A stretch of DNA of 64,000 nucleotides from Platerodrilus igneus (Eukaryota; Arthropoda; Insecta; Coleoptera; Lycidae): NCBI GenBank assembly GCA_036346225.1, contig JARFIW010001491.1, positions 744,001-808,000 of the forward strand, written 5' to 3'. Below the pieces are notes generated by a model. The model was not told where the DNA came from. It searched no databases and was given only the letters and a program-made list of their open reading frames with translations. Positions 45,410-57,544 of this stretch are shown here, one piece after another; position 1 is the first letter of the stretch; each line of letters opens with the position of its first letter. Position numbers and translations under genes: made by a program.

Positions 45410-46435
45410 TCAACATTGATTATTGAATAAGCAACTTGTTTTGTTACCTAGTATTGATAATAGTTACATCTATTTACCTTAACTAAAAACCTCTTACTTT
45501 TGTATTCACTATTACTTTTTGTTCAAATCCCCTTTATTATTATTGTTATATTTTTATTCGAAACATTGAAATACATACACAATTGAACAAAACTGTAGTA
45601 ATTGCTTGAGACATATAAAAGAACTACCATGTATAAGTGAGATGTCTCGACCGAAAAAGCAAAGTTCAGGTTTCAAACCCTTCAATTAATCAATCGCTAA
45701 TCTGGTCAATTTCCAAAATAATTGTATGTAGGTAAAGATACATTATACAAGATGCTTCATTTAAGCTCCTCCACTATGGGTATTTTAGAAGCCAGCAGAG
45801 CTACAAATTCTGTTAAATTACAAAAAGTTACGACCTTTTAATAATACTTTTCAGAATGAAGATATTGATAATAGTTCCTGAAATATGAAAATACTAAAAA
45901 GTTCTTTTTATAGGTCCTTTGCTACATTCCAAATTTGGAAATGTAGATTGTTAAATAGGTGAGTAAATTCCCGCCAGTATTTCAAAATAGACTTGTTGAC
46001 TTCCGTCATTCCGGACAGTTGCGTTGGCGCAAAGGAATGCGCAGGCGTAGAGTGAGTGGCGCAAGTGCGCGGCGTGACACGACATTATTAGACACGAGAC
46101 GTCGAACGGTAACGTCTACCTGTGTCGTGGTGCTGTCTTTTCTTTTTTAGGATGTAGGTTCGTCTATCTTATCTCTACCTTCTATCGTTACCTCTACCTG
46201 TATCCTTGCCGCTCCCCTACAAACAAAAGAGGAAAACTAATAAAATTGGATTCAACAATGGCATGACGCAACCCACACCCAGACAACAACGAGGAGATGC
46301 CCTGAGATTTAGCTGCAAGGCGCGTTTTAAGTGAGTACTTTGCTTTATTTAAATGATAAATTAAGAATTGTATCATTGTAAACGTGTTTGGTATGTGATA
46401 CAATTTGCCGCATAATTATGTCATAATATTAACTA
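45410..46435. other. Intergenic with a local GC-rich patch
   Basis: Mostly AT-rich and featureless, except 45980-46130, which is rich in CpG (GGCGCAAAGGAATGCGCAGG and nearby). A 63-codon Arg-rich frame there has no family similarity and I do not call it. Confidence 0.5.
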
Positions 46436-47232
46436 TTGCGCAATATTGTTAGCATCTAGAGATTCACAAACATGATGCGCGAAATGAGGTGGTGCACCAT
46501 CTTGTTGAAACCAAACTCTTCTCCTCATCAGGTTCAAGTGCAACAAGGGTAGGTAGTAAATCATTTTGAAGGAAATTGAGGTATATTTCTCCAGTGAGGG
46601 TGCCATCGAAAAACTATGGTCCTAATATCCTGCCGCCTGTTATTCCTACCCACACATTTGCCTTTTGAGGGTATTGAGTGTGAGTTTCTCACATCCAGTG
46701 AGGATTTTCTCGACTCCAGTAGCGATTATGTTGTCGATTAACGTCTTCATTTACAGTGAAAGTTACTTCGTCGGACAATACAATGAGACGATAAAAATTC
46801 GGATTGTTTGCTTGCATGTGCATAACCATTTCACAAAATTGCAGTCGTCTATCACAATCGTCTTCGTTCAGTTCCTGAACTGTTTGAACTTTGTAGAGAT
46901 GAAACTTTTCCTTCTTTAGAATCTTATGCACTGAACTCTGACTCATTTCGTTTTCCACAGCAAGTGATTGTGTCGACAAATATGGATTCTCTTCTACTAC
47001 CAAAAGAACTTCTAACTTAATATCATTATTGACTTTTGGACGACTAGTTTTAGGGACTTCTTTCACAATACCAGTTTCCAAAAAGTATTGGCTATTTTTC
47101 CAACCGTTGAACGCGTCATCTGACGATTTGGGTATTTTGCTATGCGCACACATCATTATCAGTCCTTGTTGGATTACCATAACCAAAATAAATTAAAATT
47201 TCAATTCTTTGAGTTTCGGTTAAATTATCCAT
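46436..47232 (-). pseudogene. Tc1/mariner-superfamily transposase, frameshifted and truncated
   Basis: Minus-strand ATG at 47232 begins MDNLTETQRIEILIYFGYGN, the usual N-terminus of this insect mariner-like group. A frameshift follows, and then 47186-46689 covers the helix-turn-helix DNA-binding part (ETGIVKEVPKTSRPK, SQSSVHKILKKEKFH) and the first catalytic Asp (VLSDEVTF) with RYWSRENPHWM. After another frame change come ANVWVGITGG and FFDGTLTGEIYLNFLQ, then WFQQDGAPPHF with the second Asp. The sequence stops at about 46436, before the third acidic residue. It is therefore incapable of cutting DNA. No terminal repeats found. Confidence 0.8.
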
Positions 47233-47989
47233 AATTTGAAAACATCAAACTACAATGAACTAATGCAAATTCTACGAATTTTAACAGTTTTGTTAATCAT
47301 TTGTCGTTTATTAAAACTAGTTTAACAGTTCAATGCAATAGGTAACTAAATATTTTTTGAATAAAAGCTAAGTATTAATATTGCAATATTGCAAACGGAA
47401 CGCCAGGTCAGTTTTTATATTAGTTAACTAATTCCTAGAAAAATCAATATCTCGGAAAGTACTCGACGAAGATTAAAAAGTAAGACATTTTTGAAAAGAG
47501 GACGAAATAGGCTTTCTAATGATATGTCACTTGACCCCTATTGCTATTTAAGATTTCAAGGGTTGATTTTACCCTACCGTAGGAGATGAATCTACAGAGC
47601 TAAAACGATAAGCAATAAAACCGGAAGAAAAAACTAAATTTGATGTATTTTTGGAGTTTTCATAATAATACATCATTTTCATTTTATTATTAGGGATCTG
47701 GACTTTACGGTCGCACAGTATTTACAAATTTAAAAATCTGCATAGGGGTATCTTAGCATGTGCAGAATTTAAAACTGACATCAGAATTGGCATAGCACTT
47801 CCTTTAGATTTTAATATATGTTCGTTAAGTTTTTTTTACGGACATATAGGATTTTTTTGTTACTGAACGACATTTCCAAATCTTCGTGATTCCTTTTGAA
47901 TTTTTGAAATGCTTCTATAATTAAAAAAGTCACAAGCAATCTTAATATTTTTTTGCAGTAAGCCATGGAAATAAGTGAAAACATTGAAA

Positions 47990-48905
47990 TGGTAAACTGT
48001 TTTAATTATCGTGGAGCAAACAAAATAAGAAAACCAAATACAATTCTGTGTTCAAAATGTCCACCACTTATTTCAACACATAATTGTACTCGCCTAACAA
48101 TGTCTCTGCATGCATTTTTCAAAACACCTGTACTTAAAGTATTGAATGCTCTTATAATTGTCTTGCAAAATTTCGATATTGTTAGAAGATTTTGTATAAA
48201 AATATCTTTAATGTATCCCCATAAAAAATAGTTCTACAGATTAAGATCTAGAGACATCAGCAGCCACGCTGTGCTGCAATTGTTGTTAATTCGGTTGAAC
48301 TACAATTACCTATCCTACTGCGAGGATACATGCGAGCTAAATTGACAAACCAACTGGCTATTATGGGCAGGAGCCCTGTCTTTCTGAACACATCATATTT
48401 GCATTCTAACCCGCAATGGCAAATTGTCTAAGAAATGTTCACATTATCCTTACAGAAATATAAAATATTTTTACCATTTAAATTGCCATCAAAAAATATG
48501 GGCCCACCAATTCATTTCCAATTATCCTACACCATACATTAATAGACAATTTTTGCTCGAACATTGTTCGATTCAGCATGTGTAGATTTCTAAATGCATA
48601 GCAATAAAAAATGTTGTCTGTTAAAAACTCCACAATTGGCGAACCTACTTTCATCGCTTCCTAAAAGATTGAGAGGCATGGACTAGTATCAAGTTTGTTA
48701 GCGAACCAATGACAGAAACCCAAACGTTTTTCAAAATATGTACCACTTCAGCTTTGACCAACATGAACCTTGTACGGATGCATCTTCTGAAAACTGTGGC
48801 CTTATGAATATTACTTACATTTTGGATTTACCGAGATGATATGTAGGGATTTGTCACACCTGCTGCCAGATATCAATTTCTTTAATTTTGTCTAGTTGCT
48901 TACCT
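47990..48905 (-). pseudogene. Second mariner-like transposase remnant (different lineage, heavily decayed)
   Basis: Reading the minus strand, short blocks in changing frames match the same superfamily in order: CHWFANKLD/WSDESRF (about 48720-48660), NVWCRIIGNELVGPIFFDGN (about 48540-48480), then further on FFMGIH*RYFYTKSS-type residues equivalent to 'FFLWGYIKD' (about 48235-48200) and CFEKCMQRHC near 48115. Many stops are present. The short frame 47965-48231 on the other strand is a shadow. Confidence 0.6.
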
Positions 48906-49189
48906 CTTTTTTGCACACATATTAAAAGATCCACCTGCCATAGTGATCGTTCAAGTTTTGCAAATAATGTACGATGTGTGTTGCATACTTCAAAACTACC
49001 TTTGGGAACGTTTTATTATGCTAGAATTGCAGAGCATGAAAAGTCATACTGGGAATATCAATAATAAACAAAGAGTAACTAACCAATGTGACAACAAACA
49101 ATTTATATATCACCACATTCTTCCCTGCTTATTGTTGAAGACACAGTCATACCAGGCAGTCTTAACCTAACACTTTTTCTAAGTAACAA

Positions 49190-50002
49190 CGATTCATAGG
49201 AGTCCACATCACTAGTGGACATTGATACAGTTTCTGCTTCATCTATTCGTTTTTCATCAATACATGGGAATCAGAGATTTCCTCCTCTCCATCAGAGTCT
49301 AACCTGTCGAATTTACCTACAGCAACTAGATGTCAAGTTAATACAGCGGTTTCCTTTCCATCTGCAACCTGGACATGTGCATCTGCATTGTCATGAAGTA
49401 GCATAACTTCGTCAACCAGCAGTTCATATTTGGATTGTCGATTCAACCTTTTCATAGGTACAGGAATAAGTTCGTGAGAGCTCACAGTGCAAAGCAAGGG
49501 TCGCACTGTGCAAGGTATTTAGTAGAACTGATTGCCAGTAACTTGTTTCAAGATTCGCAGATTTTAGTGCTAGTTCGATTGTCTTCCACAAAATTCCATT
49601 ATATCTATCAACCTGTCTATTTACGCTTGGATTATAAGCTGTAATTCCGCTTGTCGCAATTCCGATTCCATTTAGGAATTCTCTCAGATATTTGAACATA
49701 AATACTGCATCTCTGTCTGAATGGCTATATGTAGGAGCTCCAAACATAAAAAATAGCTGTTTTAGACACGACACGACGATTGTAGTTGACATATTCCTAC
49801 AAGGAAACCAAAAAAGAAATCTTGAGTATTCATCCACAATCACAAGATGATATCGATTTTGTTTAGCAGACTGAATAGGTCCTTTAAAACCAATGCTTAA
49901 TCTCTCACACGTAGCAGTAGCCTTGATAAGAACACCTTGATGTTTATAGAATCTAGGTTTAATTTCAGCACAAACGTAGCAAGAAGCAGTAACCCAACAC
50001 AC
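49190..50002 (-). pseudogene. Gypsy-type integrase remnant with damaged catalytic triad
   Basis: A minus-strand frame of 192 residues has CYVCAEIKPRF (second half of the zinc site), ERLSIGFKGPI, VIVDEYSRFLFWFPC, HSDRDAVF and TAYNPSVNRQVDRYNGIL. In active relatives the first motif reads 'DFKGP' and the last 'VERYNG'. Here the first Asp is Gly and the Glu is Asp, while the central Asp is kept. Beyond the stop, 49423-49300 continues in frame with LLVDEVMLLHD, typical of the region after the core. It is a dead pol fragment without visible LTRs. Confidence 0.75.
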
Positions 50003-50064
50003 ATTGTAAATTTCATATTATAAACCAAGGTAACCTTCAAAATTAAATTATAGCAAAGAGGGAT

Positions 50065-52160
50065 GTATATATTCTAAAAAGCGTGAGCATTTTAAATCGT
50101 TGTAGTTCTGCATAATGTTTATAACAGTAAAGGTGGCAGTTATATTCCAACGAAGCTTTCTGAGTATCGTTAAAAGATAACACGACACAAATAACAAGCA
50201 AATTCTAAGAGTTGTTGGTTACCGCTGTTAATTAAAATAAAATTTATAGCTGAAATAGGTAAAAGCCGTCGACTGTTACGATGAAACTTGCCAACCAGTA
50301 AACAAAAAGGGGTTATTTGTTAGAATGGGTAGAAGTAAGATACAAATATCACGTGTTAACATAGACATAGTTTAAACTTAAGGGGAGAGGTGATTTTGTT
50401 AGTTAAAATAAAACTTGCAAACCAGTAAACAGAGAGAGATTGTTTGATAGAATGGGTATGAGTGAGATAAGCAGAGATGGAAGTTTAACGTTCATGAAGC
50501 ACGAGGATGACAGATAAAGTAGACAGGTGATTTAGTGCGTATGTATGAAAGCGAAATAGCTATAACACGTATTATTAGAGGCGTGTTTTAAACGTTAACT
50601 TTTGCCAGTAGGATTTCAACTTTCAAGGAAATGTTTTGAAAGTGTTGTCAGTTAGAACGAATACAAAAAAATGATGTTAGTACATGCGTTGTTGTGAGCT
50701 TAAACTTATGTTTTCGTAGAAAATCGGTTTCGGTTGGAAATGAAATACAGAGAGATGTATACGTTAGCTTGTGCTGTGGAGGCAATTTCGAGGATTTCTT
50801 TGGCCGTTGGGGTTGTTGTATCGGGCAGTTTCAGGAAGTTTTAAGAAATTGAATCTTTGTATTGACGGAATTAACAAGCTTTAGAGGGGCAGAAGGATAT
50901 ATAAACCCCAACAAATGGTGGTAAGGCTCTCTATAAGCTTCCAGCAAGCGTACGTCTCTTTAAGCATACACTTGTAGTTTACAACCAGCTGACGGCTCCA
51001 AGTATTAATACGTGTATGAGATGCATAAAAGTTCTGTTTATGTAAGTAAAACTGTTACATTTTAATTTACCCTAAGTGTGCTAAATATAAAATTGAAAAT
51101 GGAGTAAAAGATAGTGTTTGGTCGAACTGGTTGATTACCTACACTTTATAGAAGAGGGTTGGAAATCTGAATGCAGTATGGAGGTGGAAAAAAAGATAAC
51201 TCTTTGGTGATTGCAATCCATATTGGGGTTCCTGTAGGCAGCAGTCGTTGATTGTTTGATGGCAGTCCTGGGGCAGTGATGGAATCCAGGTAACTGTTGC
51301 TTTTGTTTGCATGTGTATAAACAGGTGTTTTTGTGCATTGGGGGTATAATGATATGAACTAAAAAGATAAACTTGGAAAGAGTTATGGATTGAACTTTTT
51401 CTGTTGCATTATTGTACTGTATTTTATGTGGGAGTTTAGGTTCAAAGATGATTCATAATATTAACAATATTTGGTAAGCACAAGGTAAAAGGGTACTTTC
51501 ATGGGGATTAATGTGCGAAATTTGGCATGAAGGATTAAGGTTTTACTAAGAGCTCGTACAAACTGGAGTTAAAGTAAAGACTGCGGTAAAGCACTGTTAC
51601 TTTCTATAATAATATAATTGTAATTATTTATCTGGGGTAATTATTGATTTCAAAACGTATTGTGAAATGTGTTATTTTAATGTATATAATGGATAATAAT
51701 GAGTGAACGAGGATCTTGGCGTGTCTTTTTCTATGAATATGTTAAAATACACTTAGGCGATTTTCCGTAGCAAAATTTTTTTTAGTAGTTCGTTTGATTT
51801 ACAGAAAGCAGTTGAGCAGTCTTCATTGCGAAACAGAAATATTTTAAGCCTTTCAAGTATATAAGCAGCATCGAAGGTTTGTAGCAATTTAGGGTTTTTG
51901 TATTTTAGAACTGCAGCTTTCGCAGCATTTTGGCACCCAGAAAGTGGGCTTTTTGTAATAGTGAGTGACGTCCAGCAACGAACGTCGCAGCAATAATGAC
52001 GCCCAAAGGTGGAGATCGAATTAACTTTAAGAAACTTTTTCGCAGCAATCATCATCATCATTTTGTTTTCGACCTTACTTAAGGTCGGTTTGATGCAGCT
52101 CTAACTTCTTTTCTATTCTGTACTAATATAAAAAGCTCTACATACCCTTCGCAGCAATAG

Positions 52161-52202
<42 letters not shown>
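50065..52202 (+). mobile_element. LTR-like repeat C with primer site, ending in (AT)n
   Basis: A non-coding unit with TATATAAA at 50898-50905. The primer-like block TGACGCCCAAAGGTGGAG (51997-52014), followed by ATCGAA, aligns with the tRNA-Lys site and with repeats A, B and D. The end TTCGCAGCAAT is split by a short RTE insertion before reaching (AT)n at 52163-52202. The left end is estimated from the TGTATAT start and is uncertain. Confidence 0.5.
52050..52147 (-). mobile_element. 98-bp 5'-truncated RTE 3' end with 11-bp target duplication
   Basis: On the minus strand it reads GTATGTAGAGCTTTTTAT, then the terminal RTE residues, the hairpin CGACCTTAAGTAAGGTCG and a (GAT)4 tail. It is flanked by TTCGCAGCAAT at 52039-52049 and 52148-52158. 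This defines the RTE 3' terminus exactly. Confidence 0.85.
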
Positions 52203-52204
<2 letters not shown>

Positions 52205-54315
52205 CTATGTAGGTTAAAGGTCAACGTGTGTAAATAGGCCAAGAAGGTATTTTTATAACGACCCTGTAGATAGAAAAGGTTAACAAACAGTATGTTATTT
52301 TTAAAGCAAAAATCAATACTTTTAAGGGTCTGTCCCTTAAAAGCTTGGTAGTATATAAAAATCATTAATTGATGCAACGGATATTTGTTTAGTATCGTAA
52401 ACTAAAAAGTACATTCATTTAATTCGTAGAAGACTACAAAAGAACATAACAAAACGGTCGAGGAGTTCAGGGAATAGAAGCTTCAAGAAAATAAATATTT
52501 CTTTAAAAGCTGGAAGATGCCATGATAACATTTTGAAATATTGTACAACGGAAAGGCCAGGTTAACAAACAGTATGTTATTTTTGAAGCAAAAATCAATA
52601 CTTTTAAGGAACAGAGAATCGTTAAAAGACAACTAAGGGAGATAGAGAATACATCACCTGATACAAGAACAAGCAGTTTCAAGCGCGTGACAGACGAGTA
52701 TATTTTAAAAAACAAATGGATAAACCAAAGATGCAAGATGTTTGTCGACGGTATCGATTTTCAAGGCGCACATTTAGCGAGGGAACAGTAACCGTAGACA
52801 GCAGGGCAATAGTGAGGCGCTGTGAGAGTAGGAAAACAAGAGTGAGACAGAAAATAGTGGTTATGAACGCATGACTGCAAAGAGAATAGAGAAGCGGACA
52901 CTATGGGCGTGTTTTGGAGGTTGTAAGAGATATGGAGAGGAATGATTTTCTGGGTACTCGTCGACGGTTGCAACTGGTAGATAGTTTTTCGTGGTAAAGA
53001 CTTGATGGAACAGAAGAAATTCTGAGTTTTAAAAGTTCGTTGTGTTTTGAGTGCAGGAATTTGGAGAATTGTTTGTGGCGGGTGCGATAGTTTAGCGAAG
53101 ACTATAGAAATACATGACTAGAGAAGGGGTTTGAAGATTATAAAAGCTCTTGCAAGGGGCGGAAGAGCACTCTTAATTTTCTGATTCGCTTGGAGTACAC
53201 TAAGTAGCATCAAGAAGACATCCTAATTTAAAATTAAAAGCCGCGACATAGTGCAGCCCGCCGTATATTTTTACAAGTGTTATAAATGCACGAGTTGGTG
53301 CTAATAAGGTAAACGGGTTGAAAATAAATTATTATAAATAATTGTACGAGTAAAATAGGATGCTACTGAGGTAAGCAAACCAAGTATTTCTTGAACGAGA
53401 GTGCTGGTGGCACATTAAATTGAGACAGAGGCAAAATTGGGATTTGGACGGATGATAGTATGGAAAGCATCCACTAATAACTGAGGAAACTGGTTGAGCG
53501 AGTTGAGACGGAGTTGCTGTTCATGTTGGAGTGAGAAATTGGGGGAAATCCAAGAACGTGAGTTTGGTGGAGGTCATCTAAGGAGGTGGTGCGTCCGAAG
53601 AACACACCAGGTAACAAATTCTGTTTTATTGTTGAGCTGTGGTGCTGGTATTGTGTTATAAAACTATGTGTGATTAGAAGTATGTAGTGAAAATTTTATG
53701 AATTAAAAATTAATTTGATTACCGTATATAAAATACAATTTTCTATTATTATTTGAGTGGGTAAAAACAGGAATAATAATTTTAGAGTAATTTGACCATG
53801 CAATATTTTATGCATATCAGGGAAAAAGGTTTATACTGAGCTTACCATAGACCAAGAAAAGGTAAATTTAGGGTTTCACGATAGGCCCATCTACTTTGAA
53901 ATAAAAATGTTGAAGTGTAATAACTCACAAACAATTTAGATGGAAGAAAAGGGTGAAATGTTTTATTGTAAATATAAAGTGTAAATATTGAGATTGTTTG
54001 AATTATCATTTATGTAATATGAATAAAAGGGTTGTATGTTTGTCCAAGGATTTTATTTTATTTTTGTATTTTGTTGTGTGTAATATAAAGGTGTTGAAAG
54101 AATGTGTAGTTGGGGTAAGTATATCATAGGAGGTAGTGCACAGAACTAGCCGAGGAAGATCAGCTTGGAAAAGCAGTTAGAAGCAATTTGGCAGAGTTGG
54201 TTTGGAGTTTAGACAGATTTGTAGAATTTGTGGGGCACGAATTAGTTATATCACAGAAATAATGTCACCCAACGGTAGGGCACGAAGTAATTGAATAGGT
54301 TAGCAGATTTATCAC

Positions 54316-54391
<76 letters not shown>
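52203..54391 (+). mobile_element. LTR-like repeat D with primer site, ending in (AT)n
   Basis: Follows repeat C head to tail. TATAAAAG is at 53139-53146. The primer-like block TGTCACCCAACGGTAGGG (54263-54280), then CACGAA, matches the tRNA-Lys site with one inserted base. After TATCACAG an (AT)n tract fills 54317-54391 with one break. Upstream of the primer block, AGCCGAGGAAGATCAGC resembles the same place in repeats A and B. No coding frame. Confidence 0.5.
52280..52615 (+). repeat. 49-bp direct repeat inside LTR-like repeat D
   Basis: GGTTAACAAACAGTATGTTA and the next 29 bp occur at about 52278-52326 and again at about 52560-52608, differing by one base (A/G). The copies are 281 bp apart. 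Confidence 0.85.
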
Positions 54392-54394
<3 letters not shown>

Positions 54395-54399
54395 GTGCA

Positions 54400-55089
54400 T
54401 GTTTGTTACTCTGCCTCCAATGCTTCTTTAATATTAAGATTTTATTTTTTTAATGTATTTATTGTAAACTGTAGACCTGAGTCTGACAAACATAACCCTA
54501 ATTTGAATAACTATATATTGTATTTTGGTTTAGTTTTTGGATACAGTAGGACTGATAGTAATACAATAAGTAAAAGTGTTTCATAATTTCATATTGCCAT
54601 CTTTGATTTAAAGAATTAATACATTATTCATTTATTTCTCCATGCAGTAATCATACAAATTCTTACAGTACGACCAATATATATGTTCTTTAATACAAAT
54701 TCATTTTGAAAATAATGATTCTTGAAGAATAAAACGCCTTCTAGCAATTTTTCCATCTCAGCGCCCACTTAACAATTACACACTGTATCCATCACCCACC
54801 AACCCAAATACATATTAATAGTTTGGAACTCATACAAGTGAAATCTGATATGTAAATAGCAAAAAAGAAAAATTATAGGAGCACTTAAGAACTCATATAA
54901 ACGCACACATTTCTATCATAATTGGATCGGATTTAAAATAAGAAGATATATCAATTAACTAAAGCTAAAAATATTACATTTAAGATAATTTGACTCAAAT
55001 CTGAGACTGAACAAAATAGTGTACATTGATATAATTTATATAATCAAAATTAAAAGCAACCTCGTTCCCAAATGAATTTACAATCAAAA
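54400..55089. other. Intergenic, 3' flank of SERHL-like 3
   Basis: AT-rich. Holds the 3' UTR of the minus-strand SERHL-like 3. No other feature recognised. Confidence 0.5.
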
Positions 55090-56133
55090 TCAGACCAAAT
55101 TTTCTAACTTAAGACCACTATTCGATCTATCATCTATATCGTACTTCGCAAGAAACTCATTTAGAACACTTTCTAAACACTTTGGATTATTAAGATGTAC
55201 ATGATGTGTTCCTTTCACAAAATGTATTTCAAAATTTTTATTATGTTTTTTAATCGCTTCAATTAGTTCAATTGCATAGCTTTGCTTTTCAAAAGGTATA
55301 AACTTATCAGACTTACAGTAAAAAATAGGGCAAGAAAGTCGATATGCAGTTTTAAGCCAATCATCTTGAAAAAAATCTAATAAACTGTAAACTTTCAAGA
55401 GAGGATCAATTGTAGAATAAAATTTATCAGGTTCTTCATTTGATGGTTCAATATTGCGTTTTAAAATATACTTGCACTTGTCTAGTGCAACAGAATTATA
55501 AGTTTTATATAATCTTTGTTCCATTTCTTGTAAAAAGTAACGAGGAGGTTTTTTATTCATATTTTTTAAATGGTCAAGTTTTAAAAGAAGATCAATATTT
55601 GAAGCCATCTCATCAATCGACTTATCTTCAACAACAGGCTTCAGCAAATCTAAACATATTAAAAATTCAACTTCATCAGGAAAAAGCATAGTATATCCGT
55701 AATTAGCACCTGCACCCATAGAATGACCTAAGAGAGACACCCTCGACCAACCGAAATATGTGACAATCCTTCGAATTATAAAAATTAAGTCAACGAGATG
55801 ATAAAATACACCTGGTGGCACTTTTGAAGAATATCCACAGCCTGGAAAATCAATTGCTAAAAAACTGGTAGTCTTTGGCAACAAAGGAATTAATGTGTCA
55901 AAAGTTCCTGAATTATCCTGTAAAATAAACATTAATATTCCACCAAAGAAGAATCAATAAATTACTTGCCAACCATGAGTTGCTAAAATTGGTCGTTTAT
56001 CTAATGAGCCCCACCATTTACCAGCTATGTGACCCCAAGGTACAGGAATCCTAACTTCTTGGCATGTTGAAGAATAACAACTATTCTGCTTTTGAAATGG
56101 ATTAATTTTCATCCGCATTATGTTTCGTAACAT
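55090..56133 (-). CDS. SERHL/kraken-like alpha/beta hydrolase 3, two exons
   Basis: Exon 1 is 56133-55966 and exon 2 is 55917-55090, with a 48-bp GT-AG intron (CAA|GTAATT...TTACAG|GAT). The 331-residue product starts MLRNIMRMKINPFQKQNSC, a basic amphipathic leader. An upstream in-frame ATG at 56220 would add 29 residues; I prefer the inner one because it gives the leader length of the paralogues. Features are RIPVPWGHIAGKWWG, THGWQ-DNSGTFDTLIPLLP, AIDFPGCGYSS, SLLGHSMGAGANYGY (nucleophile Ser), a candidate Asp in YCKSDKF and the catalytic His in GTHHVHLNNPK. The frame is intact. It is closer to SERHL-like 1 (shared AIDFPGCGYSS and FLICLD) than to SERHL-like 2, yet lies on the opposite strand about 50 kb away. 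The substrate is unknown. Confidence 0.9.
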
Positions 56134-56382
56134 TTCTAAGATATTTATTCCGGCGGTGTAATATACAACAATAAAACGGCATAGGTTAGATTCTAACCTA
56201 TGTCTATATTTACATAGCAAAAATATTTTAGTACTTTAACCTATGAATTTGTATAGAAACATAGATTTCAAAAATTATTAAGTGAGCTGTTGAACTAACC
56301 ACACAATTAAGATATACATACTCGGTGACATGTGAAATTAAGCAATTGGTGAATCTTTGTGTATTTACCACTCAGTAATGTT

Positions 56383-56831
56383 ACGAGCGTCTCGCGCCAC
56401 ATCTGATCTCGGCTGCCGTCAAGGCCATAGCTTCCTTGTTTTCATTACGTTGTCATGTGCCTGGACAGTTATGTTATGTTTGTTGGTGGTTTTAATTTAA
56501 TAATTCTAATTCTGTAAATGAACAAGTGGAAACCATATCTTCATTACATTATAGAAAAAATTAAACCACTTATTGTATATGATTGGATCTCACAGAAAGG
56601 AGAATAATTCTTGGGGCATATAAACAAGGATTTATTAGTAACTGAAGGCTAATAAGTCATTTATACATAATATATTTGGTAAAGTCCTCACAAGTGTAAT
56701 TTTAATTGCTGAGAGTGCCATCAAAGTTTTGATGTTTAATCTTTACCATGTAAACAAGTTTCACAATTGTCAACTGAAAAGTATGATGACCTTAGCGGCA
56801 GCCAAGATCAGATGTGGCGCGAGACGCTCGT
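56383..56831. mobile_element. 449-bp MITE with perfect 8-bp target duplication
   Basis: The ends ACGAGCGTCTCGCGCCACAT and its reverse complement are perfect over 30 bp and similar over about 45 bp (GGCTGCCG further in). The copy is flanked by GTAATGTT at 56375-56382 and 56832-56839. Eight-bp duplications occur with P and hAT elements; the ends do not start with the CA(G/A) of hAT, so P-like is the better guess. The interior has only broken frames. It lies about 250 bp upstream of SERHL-like 3. Confidence 0.9.
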
Positions 56832-56839
56832 GTAATGTT

Positions 56840-57256
56840 GCTTTGTTCAATTTGTAAAAATCTTTACTATACATAAAATAAAATTTGTTACAGTATTCTT
56901 AAAATAGCTTTATTATAAAGTAAAGGTATAACCTGCAATAAAGGCACGCATCGTACCAAACACCGTGAATAATATTGCGAAATTAGCCTCTTAACAGTTC
57001 TACGATCACCTGCCAAGTTATAGACATCTTAATCGACCGTTATCAGTAGCAATACTCTTTTATAGTCAAAGTTGTCCGCATTAGGTACATCGTATATGTA
57101 TTACACTTAAATTTAAAGTACATTTACAGACGATATTTTTCAATACATAAATAAAAAATAAAACATACACGTTTAAAAAGCATCACAGATTTTTTTGCAT
57201 TAGGGTTACTTACCTTCGTCGGATTTAATTTATGAGATTTAAGATTATTTGAGGTT
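56840..57256. other. Intergenic between MITE and BEL element
   Basis: AT-rich, no recognised feature. Confidence 0.5.
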
Positions 57257-57471
57257 TGTTAGAATTGTAATTTTAATAGATTTAGATAGGTGACGGTAGT
57301 TAGTGTGTCAACTTTGGCATGTGGTCTGAAAACTATAGGTTTTTAAAAAGTTTGACTAATTATTTAAAATAAAGAAAACCATTACTTCGGTTATACTCGA
57401 CAGTACTGTTTTCCGTGCCTGATTATTAAGAAGATCAAAATGGGTAATTTTAGATTGCTTCTTACATGTTT

Positions 57472-57487
57472 TGGCGACCGTGACAGG
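57472..57487 (+). other. BEL primer binding site, tRNA-Arg type
   Basis: TGGCGACCGTGACAGG is complementary to a 3' end CCTGTCACGGTCG plus CCA, which matches my recollection of insect tRNA-Arg(UCG). It starts five bases after the 5' LTR. Confidence 0.65.
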
Positions 57488-57544
57488 ACGGAAAGTACTG
57501 ACAAAAATTTTAATAACTGAGTTTTGATTTTGTGTAAGATAATA

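Noticed and set aside
45959..46150. Arg-rich 63-codon frame
   Set aside because: It reflects local CpG content; no start context, splice partner or family similarity.
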